Shown here in pieces: positions 31,725 to 42,085 of a stretch of DNA of 64,000 bases (the first letter of the stretch is position 1; every line of letters begins with the position of its first letter). Position numbers and translations under genes: made by a program. The notes below the pieces were generated by a model. The model did no database searches, had not been told where the DNA came from, and was given only the letters and a program-made list of their open reading frames with translations. The DNA is from Trichosporon coremiiforme (taxonomy: Eukaryota; Basidiomycota; Tremellomycetes; Trichosporonales; Trichosporonaceae). The stretch spans positions 62,001-126,000 of the forward strand of contig BCJJ01000026.1 in assembly GCA_039545355.1 (NCBI GenBank). Reading direction: 5' to 3'.

Positions 31725-32774
31725 TTACGCCCATCCCGCCTCCTTCGCGATCGTGTCAACAAGCTCAGCAGCCGGCATCTCCCTCGACTTCTTGTGCCCA
31801 GTCCCAGACCAGCACACGCCCCAACCCTTCTCCCCCGTCTTCTTGGCGGCACCAACAACCTGCTTGCCGAGGTCGTACGCGTTGGGGTACGACGCAACGC
31901 TCCCGTCATGCTTGCCCTGGAGGGCGGTCCACTTGTTCTCGAGGGAACGCGCCGGCCGGCCGGACAGCACGTCAATCATGTGCGTCCCGGGCGCGGAGAG
32001 GAGGAGGGCCTTGTAGTCGGCATCGGCGCTGGATTCGGGACAGGGCACGAAGGCCGTGCCCATCTGCACGGCGGCGGCGCCGGCGTCGATGAACGTCTTC
32101 GCCTCGACGCCCGTCATGATTCCGCCCGCCGCGATGAGGGGGAGCTTGACAGTGCCCTTCAGCTTGGACAGCAGGTCGATGGTGGAGAGACGCTCGTCAG
32201 CGCCAGTCGGGTCGAAGATACCCCTGTGACCTCCCGCCTCCCATCCCTGCGCAACGATGGCGTCGCACCCGGCATTCTCGATCGCCTTGGCCTCATCCAC
32301 ACTCGTAGCAGACGCGAGGAGGAAGATGCCCTTCTCCTTCAGCTTCTTAATCGTCTCGGTCGGGGGCAGGCCGAAGTGGAAACTGACGACCGGCGGCTTC
32401 TCCTCGAGCACGACGTCGAGCATGGCCGCGTCAGAGGCGAAGGAGGCGTAGATCGTATTCAGCCCCTTCGGGGGCGTGCCGCCGAGACGGGTGAGTTCGG
32501 GCTCGAGCGCGGCGATCCACTTGGCGTCCTGCGCTGGATCGGGGGTGGGGTCAACGTGTACGAAGAAGTTGACGTTGAAGGGCTTGCTTGTCAGAGAGCG
32601 CGTTTCCTGGATCGCCTTGCGCGCCGCGGCAACGTTGCCGGCGCCCAAGCCCAACGAACCCAGCGCTCCGGCGTTCGAGACGGCGGCCGCGAGCGCGGGC
32701 GTAGTCACGCCCGCCATCGGCGCTTGGACCAGGGGATACTTGAGGCCGAGCTGCTTGATGAAGGCGGAGCTCAT
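31725..32774 (-). CDS. Nitronate monooxygenase (2-nitropropane dioxygenase family)
   Basis: An FMN-dependent enzyme that oxidises toxic nitronates such as propionate-3-nitronate. The single exon encodes 349 aa as a TIM barrel. It opens with LGLKYPLVQAPMAGVTTPAL, the usual first strand and FMN loop. Further family motifs are SKPFNVNFFVH, VVSFHFGLPP, AQGWEAGGHRG (with the conserved active-site His), LPLIAAGGIMTG and AAAVQMGTAFVPCPES. Length and motif order fit fungal class I members. Its 3' end is 148 bp beyond the stop of the PPxY paralog B gene (convergent). It lies upstream of, and on the same strand as, the MFS gene that starts the sugar cluster, but nothing links it to that pathway. Confidence 0.92.
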   Translation of the reverse strand: MSSAFIKQLGLKYPLVQAPMAGVTTPALAAAVSNAGALGSLGLGAGNVAAARKAIQETRSLTSKPFNVNFFVHVDPTPDPAQDAKWIAALEPELTRLGGTPPKGLNTIYASFASDAAMLDVVLEEKPPVVSFHFGLPPTETIKKLKEKGIFLLASATSVDEAKAIENAGCDAIVAQGWEAGGHRGIFDPTGADERLSTIDLLSKLKGTVKLPLIAAGGIMTGVEAKTFIDAGAAAVQMGTAFVPCPESSADADYKALLLSAPGTHMIDVLSGRPARSLENKWTALQGKHDGSVASYPNAYDLGKQVVGAAKKTGEKGWGVCWSGTGHKKSREMPAAELVDTIAKEAGWA

Positions 32775-33200
32775 GGTGTTGTAGTGATGTGAGGAAGGTT
32801 GAGAGGTGGAATGGCGTCACTCGAGGCGGGGTTTTGTACTCGGCGGCAAGACACCGGGTGCATCGGTCGGTAAGTTCGGGTATTGGCCGATGTCATCAGC
32901 CAGATCTGGCTTGCTCAGCGATTCCCGTGTTCCTCGCTGACTACGACTTGTGCATGACTCAGTCTCATCGCGACCGATACAGCCGATGCACACGCACATG
33001 CGCAGAAGCAAAGTACAAAGTGTCAACATGCATTCCTCGGATCCTAATGTACAATCGTGGTGGTCTAATTGCAGACGGTACTAGCGGCTTCTCTGATGAC
33101 TGATGGTTAACCCTAAGAGTTGCTGATTGTCGCGTCGTTCGCGCGTACCAGTGTTGGCTGCTATGATAGGTATGGTGATGACTGTATGCGCTGATGGACT
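32775..33200. promoter_or_regulatory. Intergenic, promoter of nitronate monooxygenase
   Basis: 426 bp between the monooxygenase start and the 3' end of the MFS gene; no gene seen. Confidence 0.4.
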
Positions 33201-35034
33201 CTAAACCTTGACAATCGATAAATCCGATTCCTTGCTCGAGACCTCTGTCTCAATGACCGGCTCCTCTGTTACTGGTGGGACCCGTCGCAGCACCCATCTC
33301 TCGAGGTACCACACGACCACAATCCACAGCGCGAGCAGACCACTGACGACAAACATGGCAATCGTGCCCTTGTGGAACAGATGCTCAGCGTCTGGGACAG
33401 GATACAGGACGATTCCCCAGAATGCGAATCTTGGTGTCAGCACTGGAGCAGAGAGGAAGGGACGTACAGGACGGAACTCGCGCCGTTCATCGCGTACAGC
33501 GTCACGGCCCTCGCTGCCTCATCGCCAGTGCGGAGGAGGATCTTGTTCGCCCACGTGAAGCAGACGGGCTGGATCATGTATGCGGTCCCGGCGAGGTCTG
33601 CCGTTAGTTTAGACTTCCATCCCACCTCTGTCGTGGCCCATGCTTGTCGACTCACAATAGGCAGCAAACACGCCCCCGTCCCTCAACCCCGGGGAGATGA
33701 GCATCCCGCACGCCGCAATCTGGAGTGCACAAGCGGCAAAGCCCCACACCATGTGTTTCCCGCTGGCATCTATGCCGATAGACGTGAGCAGGGTCGCGAC
33801 GATCCCGACTGCAGTCACACCCAAAGGGTACGTGTTGTTCTGTGCGCGGCTGAAGCGCCCCACCGCCTTCATCCACAGCAGCATGCAAGACTGCGTGCTG
33901 AAGGCCTCGAGCGCGCCGCCAATGACCCAGAACAGGGACAGGGTGTAACTTGGGTCAGCAATGCCTTCCCGTCTAATGGGGAGCGGGGGGAAGGGAGAGG
34001 GGGAAGGGGAACTCACAACTCCGGTCTGAGCAGCACCCTCCGCGCCAGATCCATTCCCAGCCTGTGTCCCTCGCTCTTTTCTGGCGGTTTCGGCAACCTC
34101 TCCACCGCCAGCCTCCTCTCACTCTCAGTCAACCAGAACGCCTTCGTGGTTCCTGGCAAATCGGGAAACACGACGTACCCCACCATCCCAACAGGCACAG
34201 TCATGCAGCCGAGTATGATCCAGAGCCACTTCCACCCGGGCAAACCTCCCCTGCCGTCAAGCGTACAGTTGATGGCCGCCATGAGTGCGCCCGAGAACAT
34301 GGTCCCGGCCATGCCGCTCGCTGCGAACAGCCCCGTCCGTTTCCCCATCTCCTCTGGGCGATACCAGGCGCCAATGACGTACTGCGTGCCACTGTACGTG
34401 CTCGCTTCGACTAGACCCATGAAGAAGCGGATCGCACAGAGGTGCGCGAACGTCCGCGCTGCGGCGGTGAGGAGCGTCAGGAGGCCCCAGAGGAGGACCA
34501 TTGAGGGAAACCAGAGACGCGGCGGGACGGCCTGGATCGCGAGCGCGTGCGGGACCTGCCCGACAATGTCTACTGTTAGCTTTCTCGTCTTCTACCCCTC
34601 CTCACGGGGATCCCGTGATCCGTGGGAGGAGGTTATGTCGCCTGGCGCGCCTGTCCTCGCCCGTCCTGACGGCCAGGCTGAGCAGGCTGATGCCAGGCTC
34701 GGGTCACTCACATCCCACAGTCAAGCACGTGTTGACAACATTGAACTGATGCCCGTGCAGGTGCAGGTCCTCCTTCATGCCCGTCACGTAGGCGTTGGAG
34801 AGCGCGCCGCGGTCGAGGTAATTGACCCAGAACGAGATGCACGAGTAGCTCTGGTTGTCAGCGCTCGCTCCGCTCGCGCTGACAGCATGCGAGTGCGTAC
34901 TGCTCTTTCGAGCTCAATGTACTCACGAGAATGACCAGGTCCAGCTTGAACAACAACCTGCGCTCGGCACTGCACTGCGGCCGCTCGCCCCAAAGTAGGA
35001 CCCGGAGCGAGCGGGTCGTGCTTGCTCGGCCCAT
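33201..35034 (-). CDS. MFS transporter of the ACS (Dal5/allantoate permease-like) family
   Basis: A 12-helix plasma-membrane symporter. Six exons, 35034-34927, 34850-34712, 34569-34017, 33948-33656, 33597-33468 and 33429-33201, close in phases 0, 1, 2, 1 and 2 and give 483 aa. Typical features of the anion:cation symporter family are RRLLFKLDLVIL leading into NYLDRGALSNAYVTGMK (helix 1 and loop) and VGQVPHALAIQAVPPRLW. RFFMGLVEASTYSGTQYVIG and the central FWLTESERRLAVERL are also present. The ACS family carries organic anions such as allantoate and nicotinate. The start is uncertain: I take MGRASTTR at 35034, but an upstream exon is possible. It is divergent from the AnmK gene, sharing a 1.3-kb upstream region, so MurNAc-type sugar acids are possible cargo. 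That is inference. Confidence 0.85.
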
Positions 35035-36354
35035 CCCGCCTTGCTCCTCAGCGTGCCGATTGGAGAGAGTTTGTGCACAAAGGCGCGATCGCGATCGCGT
35101 CGATCCCACAGGGGATTCCAGTACCAGTGTGAAGTCAGGTGGCTACGGGAGGAGGTACGGGAGGTTACGATAGCCGCGGGAATGGTGGTAAGCGCGGCAT
35201 GCTGCTTCCTGCGCTTCAGTCAGAGAAAAGAGAGGGAGAGTGTGGAAAGACAAGTGGGCTTGTGCATAGATCGTGACGGATATCGCCCGGTGCGGTATGG
35301 GTGTGCTGTGGAGGTTGCGATCGATCGAGAACCTGGGACCCTCGGCACGTCCACGGCCCGCGGCGTGCACGTCAAAAGGTAAGGTGCACCGAGCGAGGAA
35401 CGGAGGGAACAAGATTTTATGGATATTGCGTCGCAGGCGGGGGCTTGGCACAGTGATGGGCCCTGATACTTTGGGGCTGACGGGGCTGGGCGGGCTGGCG
35501 GGGCTGGGCGGGCCGGGCCTGTAGCTCCTGCTAATATCCTCCGCTCTGCATGCTCTGTGCGTCCTTCTGGAGGGGTTGTTTTTCGTCCAGACTAGCCGGA
35601 CGACGGTGCAGATCTTGGGCTGAAATGTTAATGAGATGGAGGACCCTTAACGGGGTTCCAATGAGAGAGGGATGCTCGGCCCGTGGAGGTGCCGGGGAGT
35701 GGACGGATCTCAGTCGCGGCGTCCCCCCGCCGGTAGTTAATGAGCCCAACGCCTGCTCCGAAGCTGTATGCCCATGCCTTTGCCTCATGCCAGCCTAACC
35801 CCCGTGCGCGATCAGAGGCATCGGGCTGGACTGCTGCACTGACACCCAGGGGTAGCCATGTGCCCTTGCGGCTGGTGCGAAGTGCACCTCGTCAACCTCG
35901 TCAAACCCTCGGCGGAGCATCCCTAGCCCGCGTTCTCCGTGTCGGACTGAGACTGAGGGAGAGGGAGAGGGTTTGGGTGTCACTCCGCACGCTCAAGCCT
36001 GGTCTGTCCCTAAGAGTTTCTGGGATCGTGAGGAGTGCGTATGGCTATGGCTGGCTGAAATGCTGGACTGAGTGGTTGTGCCTAGATGATCTACAGGTCT
36101 CGGGCACCTTCAGTTACGTCGATCCCCGCAACTCTGTTTGTCCTATTGCGTTTGTTCTGGAGGTCTGGGGCCCTGTAGACTGGAATGTTATGCAAAGCGC
36201 CCAGACCGAGCACGACCAAGGCTGGGGGTCGCGACTGCGGTGGCCTGGAACTAAGCGCGTCGGCGAACTGCCCGCTGATCTGGGGCATCCTTAGTCCTTA
36301 GCTCGATCGCTTCTTGGCGTTGTCACATGTGTCAGCCTCAGACCCCAGAGCGTC
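35035..36354. promoter_or_regulatory. Shared divergent promoter, MFS / AnmK
   Basis: 1.3 kb between the two start codons. It contains a 16-bp palindrome of overlapping GCGATCGC (35084-35099) and a G-rich array at 35473-35518 with several GGG/GGGG runs. Short frames have no domain content. Confidence 0.45.
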
Positions 36355-37683
36355 ATGGCGACACTGAACGTCCTCGGTTTGAACTGCGGCACGTCCGTTG
36401 ATGGTGCGTGGCCCCCTCTTCCTATAGACCGGACCAACTAACGGCAGCCGTCGACGTCGCCCTCGTGCGCATCTCGGCCCTCAACGCCTCCGACGTCTCC
36501 ATAAGACTGGAGCACTACAGCGAACACCCCGTGCCTCCCTCGCTCCGGTCCCGCATCCTCGCGCTATGCAGGCCAGGCGCCCCGACGACATTGGAGGAAG
36601 TATGCGACCTGAACTTTGAGCTGGGGGAGATGTTCGCTTCTGCTTCTCTGACGTCGGGCGTAGACATGGACAAGGTGGACCTGATCGCGAGCCATGGGCA
36701 GACACTCTGGCACCACCCCGTCGCGTGTGGGAGTGGAGGGTTCGAGAACGGGGAGAGGAGGGCAGCAACGCTGCAGATGGGCGAGAGCGCCGTCATCGCG
36801 CAAAGGACGGGGGTGTGAGTGGATCTTGCCCTAGTGAGCTGACACCAGCACCGTCGCGAGCGATTTCCGCGTCGCCGAACTAGCTGTTGGAAGGCAGGGC
36901 GCGCCGCTCAGTGGGATACTGGAGTCGGCCCTGCTCCGGAACGAGGGGCTCGTGGTGTGCCAAAACATTGGGGGGATGGCTAATGCCTCTGTCGTGCCCG
37001 CCAGTGGTGGGTGGTTCGCGTACGACACTGGGCCAGGCAACGTGCTCATTGACTGTGCGGTGCGGACCCTCACTGACGGGGCTGAGGAGTGTGACCTGGA
37101 CGGTGCGCGCGCGCTGAGAGGGGAATCTGGGATCGATCACGCGTATGTGGAGGACTGGCTGGAGGGGTGCGAGTACCTCGCCCGAAGTCCGCCCAAGACG
37201 ACAGGAAGGGAGCTTTTCTCCGAGTCCATGGGCCGGAGCATTGTGTCCGACCTGAGGGAGAGGGGACTGGACGACGACGCCATCGTCGCGACAGTCACCC
37301 GTCTCACTAGCCTCAGCATCAGCTGCTCTCTCCAGCAACATGTGGAGGCTAGGTGTGGCCCCATTGCCGACCTGCTCGTATGCGGGGGCGGGGCGCGTAA
37401 CCCCGTCCTGATGGCCGAGCTGAGTCGTGCCTTCCCGTCGGCGCGGGTGAGAACTCTGGATGCGCAGTATGCACAGCTTCCGGCCGAGGCCAAGGAGGGC
37501 GTCCTGTTCGCGCTGCTCGGGTACCTGTGCGTAGGCGGGCGGGGGGCGCGTGTCTCGGCTCTGGAGAGTGGACCCGAGGTCGTGCTGGGCAAGATTACGC
37601 CGGGAGACAACTTTGCGTCTCTCATGCAACGGGCTCTGCAGAATGCCGGCGAGGTGCTCGGTCGCGTTGTGCTTGCGCAGTAA
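36355..37683 (+). CDS. anmK: Anhydro-N-acetylmuramic acid kinase homolog (AnmK/levoglucosan kinase family)
   Basis: A sugar kinase of the ASKHA fold that opens a 1,6-anhydro bond and phosphorylates O6. In bacteria AnmK makes MurNAc-6-phosphate from anhydro-MurNAc; the yeast Lipomyces levoglucosan kinase is a relative. Exons 36355-36403, 36448-36814 and 36849-37683 give 416 aa. Motifs in order are LGLNCGTSVDAVDVALVRI (phosphate loop; the usual DG is DA), LIASHGQTLWHHP, ATLQMGESAVIAQRTGV, VASDFRVAELAVGRQGAPLS, QNIGGMANASVV, FDTGPGN-like YDTGPGNVLID and, late, LLVCGGGARNPVLM and LPAEAKEGVLFALLG. All are hallmarks of this family. The second intron is 34 nt. MurQ and a GlcNAc-kinase homolog lie within 9 kb, which favours the MurNAc role over levoglucosan. 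Confidence 0.88.
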
Positions 37684-38119
37684 CCAGTCGTGCGACCGTG
37701 GAATGCTGGTACGGGGCTGGTACGACGGGAATGCATGGGATACGTTGTGCACATCGTGGATTGCTGCTTGGATGAGTTTCGCCGACGCAGCCTTGTGTTA
37801 GGGTTAAATATAGCATCCGACGGTGGCAGAAGGTTGGGCTGTGCAGCGCGCGGGGAGAGGTGCAGGCGGGAGAGCAGAGGAAGGATGAGAGGACGCACGT
37901 GACTTTTTCACCTCACTGTGGTGGCTCGGCCTGGCGGCGACCTCTGTCACCTCACACTGACTCGCTGACTCGCCCGTTACCCCCGCACCCGGCGACAAGA
38001 GATCCCCGCAGCACACACGCAGGACTCGACGGGTTGCTCGCTTTCATGCTCTCGCTGTTTTGGCCGACGTCCTTCCAAGCCAACAGATCCAGTATCTCAT
38101 CCACCTTTGCCTTCACACC
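37684..38119. promoter_or_regulatory. Intergenic, promoter of Zn2Cys6 gene
   Basis: 436 bp between AnmK and the transcription factor, same strand. No gene seen. Confidence 0.4.
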
Positions 38120-40854
38120 ATGCCTAGATCCGATCACTCGGCCCCCTCGGCCCTCTCGGCCTCGACCAGTGGTCCTTCCACCCAGACTGGCCCCCCTGCC
38201 CCCCCTGGCCCATCAGGTTCGCTCGATGATGTGGCGCACTCCTCCGCCCACCCCAATCACCCAGGCCAGCCCAAACCTAAACGCACCAGCGCCTGCCTCC
38301 ACTGCCGCAGGCAGAAACTAAAGGTATTATATATACTTCTGCGAGCAGGACTGACGCCCAACAGTGCGACGGAGGCCCAGACAAGCCCTGCACCAGGTGA
38401 GTCATATGCGGATGGCCCCGCTCGCGCCCTCCGTCAGTCGGTCGGGCGGTGGGCTGTTCTACCCCGCATGCCCGATCCCGATTACGGAGAGTCGCATCGA
38501 TGGGTCGTGCGAGCACCGCGTCCTCTTCGCTCGCAGTCTCGCTTGGCCCGAGCTTCCCCCCCAAAGGCGGCGCCGAGGCTCGCCGCCGTCGACTCCGGAG
38601 CCCCCTGGCCCCGTTATGCCAGTTACAGCAGCTGACGCGCAGATGCCGCGACGACGGAGTCGAGTGCGTGGTGCGTCCGCGCGCGAACGCCGCCATTCTC
38701 GTCGACGACCTGCGCTGGCAGCAGAGCGTGGAGATGCGGCTGCAGAACCTGCAGCAGGAGATTGCAGCGGTGCGCGCGGCAAACGCAGAGCTGCAGCGGC
38801 AGGTTGACGGCGGCGTGCCGCGGTTCGACGAGATGCAGATGAAGCACGAACACACGCACGCGCACGCGCATACGCATACGCATGGGCATGCGCGCGAGCG
38901 TGCCGAACGCGAACGCGAACGCCGAGACGCGCGTGAGGCGAGGGAATACCATGACGATCCCCACGTTCGCAAGCGACACAGGTCTAGCAGCCCCGTCCAC
39001 GGACACATGAGGCGCGAGTCGGCGTCCCGCTTCGTCCTCCCCAGTCATCTGCATGGGCTCCGCGATATCCTCCAGCCGGCACTTAACGAGCTGCAGCGCC
39101 CGGATCCGCTCGACGTGTCGATCGACGACGCGACGATTCTCTGGGAGTCGTGAGTTGATACCTTTCCTTGCCTGAAACTGACATAACCAGGTTCTACGAC
39201 TCGCTCGCCATCTTCTTCGGCTTCACGGCGTCGACGGAGCAGCCGACGCCGTCCCCGCTTCTGTTCTCTGCCGTCGTCACGGCGGCGGCGAAGCGGTTCA
39301 GCGACCGCCTCTCCACCCCCGCCGATCGGTGGGAGGAGCTCTTCAAGCGCTCCCTCATCCGGCTGCTGTACATCACAGTGCCGAAGACGTGGGACGACGT
39401 CGTCGGGCTCGGCATCGCGCGCTCCTTCTTCTGGAAGGCGGACGAGATCACTGCCGGTTTGATCTATGGCGGGTTCGTCGAGACGGCGACGCCGAACCAG
39501 AGCAACCAGCGCGACAGGCGCGTGTGGGACTTCCTCGAGATGACCTCTGTCTCGCATGGTATCCTGCACCTGTCGATTCCGATCATGCCTGACCGCCCTC
39601 CCCGCGGCGTGCCTGCCAGGCGAACGAGCCATCTGTTGCTGCACGCGCTCAACGAGCTCTTCGACGCACTCGGCGTCGTCAACCGCAGCCTCACCACCGC
39701 CAGGAGCATCGTCATGACGGCGCTGACGGGCAAAGCCGGCCCAAGCCCCCTGACATACGCCGAGGTCGCCGTGCTGCGTAACTGCCGCCACGACCTGGAA
39801 CGCTGGGCGCCTAAGTGGCTCTACGAGATTCAGCGTGAGTCCACCCCTCCCATCTTTCCCCCTGCTCGTTCGTCTTCGGAGGAGATTAGCTGACGCCCAG
39901 ACGCTGAGAATGCCAAACTCCCAGTCGGGCACCGCCGCGAGTTCCTCCTGGACCTGATCAGCCTGTATTACCATGTCGCGCTCGTCGTTGTCGACGGGTA
40001 TTTGAACCAGTGCGCGCAGCCCGACACACACCGCCTGCACGAGAGCGCCAGCGACCTCCTCAACCTGGCTGCCGGGAAATGGGCAGGATCCCTGCACCTT
40101 TGGCCGAAACTGTTCCTGCACACGGCGCTGATTGCGGCCATCTCGCTGCCGCCTGAGGGTGAGTAACTCCTTCCAACCCTCCAACCCTCCATCCATTATT
40201 CCTCTTGCTCCATCCGTCTTCCCCTTCATTCATTCCACCTTGGGTGGCGAAAACAATGAACTATATTCCGAATACCTCTCTCCCATAGTACTGGCGCGCC
40301 CGCCCGCCCGGATTCCGGATTTCCGAGCGACGCGAGCGACCGCTGGTGCCTGTGACCGAACTAGTTGCAGAGCCGGTCACTATCAGCCGCGCAATTCACT
40401 AGTCGCGGTTTGACACGGACCGATAGCTGCGCCGAGGGCCGAGCATCACCCCTCACTCCCTTCACATCCACCTACACCTTGTCCGCAACCGCGAGCTAGA
40501 CAAGGGAGGATTAGCTGACACGCAGACCCGCTCGTTCGGACGTGCCACGAACAATTCGTACACCTTTCGCCCATGTTCCAGACCTCGGGCTCCAAGCTAC
40601 TCCAACGCCTCAGTGAGCGTCTGGAACGTTCAGCAGCGGACGCAGGCGCGCCCCCGCCTCCGCCCCTGCCCGTGTTCACAGACATTGACATGAGTATGGC
40701 GTACACTGGCTCTGATTCCTTCTGGGCCGACATTAGCGGGGTTCTGGGGCTGGACGGGGGCGTGCCCCTCCCCCCTGCTCCGGTTATGCACCCGGAGGTG
40801 TGGCAGCCACCGCCGAGGGAGGTGGAGCACTGGGGGAGCGTCAGGCAGCAGTAA
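38120..40854 (+). CDS. Zn2Cys6 transcription factor
   Basis: A fungal binuclear zinc-cluster regulator. Six exons, 38120-38323, 38365-38396, 38643-39149, 39191-39834, 39901-40158 and 40526-40854, give 657 aa. The zinc cluster spans three exons: Cys59, 62, 69, 77, 80 and 87 (C-x2-C-x6-C-x7-C-x2-C-x6-C). It is preceded by KRTSA and followed by a coiled coil (VEMRLQNLQQEIAAVRAANAELQRQV, about 100-125) for dimerisation. A His/Thr/Ala-rich stretch and an R/E-rich helix follow. The remainder contains the middle homology region typical of these factors (WFYDSLAIFFGF, LIRLLYITVP, LEMTSVSHGILHLSIPI). The gene sits between AnmK and MurQ, which makes it the obvious candidate regulator of the cluster. 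Inducer and DNA site are unknown. Confidence 0.88.
38850..38884 (+). repeat. 35-bp strictly alternating purine-pyrimidine tract
   Basis: A coding run of CA, CG and TA steps with no break in alternation, giving the His/Thr/Ala repeat of the Zn2Cys6 protein. Such tracts can adopt Z-DNA under torsion. Confidence 0.8.
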
Positions 40855-42085
40855 AGTAGAGGCAGTATGTAACTTGTGACAGGACTCCGAACACCGAGGC
40901 GGAGTGAGACGGAGTGAGGCGGAACAGTTGGGTGATCAAGGTGATGAGATGATGATGGGAGAGCCGAGGCAAGTCGACCTGGTGGACACGGCTTTGGACA
41001 TCGATACGCCGCGCACTAAAGATAGTGTCATCGGCAGAATGTCTTTGCTTCGTCATCACTCCCATCCAAAAACTCGTGAAATATGGAATGAACATGCCGA
41101 GGAGGATGCCCATCGGCACAGCGGCACAGACGAGACGTGAGCGGCAAGGGCGCGGTGACTTACTGGTGCCTCATGACTTGTCTCAAAAGTCCCTCCCTCC
41201 CCTCAAGGTCCAACATTTCATGCCGAACTGAGCAGTTCAGCCGCACACACGTACACGCCATACGCAGCCATATGCAGCTGCACGCAGGTACGCAGGTGTT
41301 CCGGGCCGGAGCCGGAGAGCCGAATGCATAATGGTTCAGGCGCTTTCAGCGACTTTGAAGGGCATGAAGGGCGCTTAGGGAGAGTCGGGGAATAGGCCGA
41401 GCCCGGCGAGCTCGGCAGCAAATGCTCGCTTTGGAGCGCAAGGCAATCCCCCTTCCCCTGGGCGCTTCCCCGTTCTCTCTGCTGCTCCGCCTGCTCCGCC
41501 TGCTCGTCTCCCCCGCCCTCCTCGACCCTCCTCGACCCCTCCTCGACCCTCGACCCTCTGCGTGCGGTCTCAAGCTCCCCGCCCTGCGCTCGCATGGATG
41601 CATGACGTTCTGGCCAAAAGGTACAGAGGAACGGGGACACATGGGGACACACTGATTCTATCTCCGCCTGGCCGCCTGGCAGCCTGGCAACTGACGGCAC
41701 TCAGCGCTCATCGCCGGTGTCCAGCTTGATGGGGACAGGTCGATAATTATCTTATCCTCTCTTCTCCGATCTTTTCTCTCCCAACCTTCCACTACCCCTT
41801 TCCCTCTCTCACAGAACCAGCTGCGGCGACTGTCCATCTCTCGACTCCCCGGCACCACAGCCGAACGGAACCCCACAAGCCCCGGCTCCACACGACCCAG
41901 CGACCCAGCGTAGTCCGACCGACCCACTGGCACACCGGCGACTTTGCAGGCAACAACACCCGCATCTCTTCGCTTGCCAACCCTCCCACACAACCACCAG
42001 CATAGCGGCGCCCCTCCCCGGTCCCGCACAACTCTCACTCTTCAGTCTGGGCGACTCGACACACAAGACACACAACAACACACCC
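40855..42085. promoter_or_regulatory. Intergenic, promoter of MurQ gene
   Basis: 1.2 kb, same-strand neighbours. It contains pyrimidine-rich imperfect repeats CTGCTCCGC and CCTCGACCC (about 41480-41565) and a C/T-rich leader from about 41755. No gene seen. Confidence 0.4.

Noticed and set aside
36261..41863. CGG-N8-CCG inverted triplets at 36261-36274 (before AnmK) and 41850-41863 (before MurQ) as a shared Zn2Cys6 site
   Set aside because: In DNA this GC-rich such a pattern is expected about once per kilobase by chance, and I found none with N8 in the kinase/UNC93 promoter.
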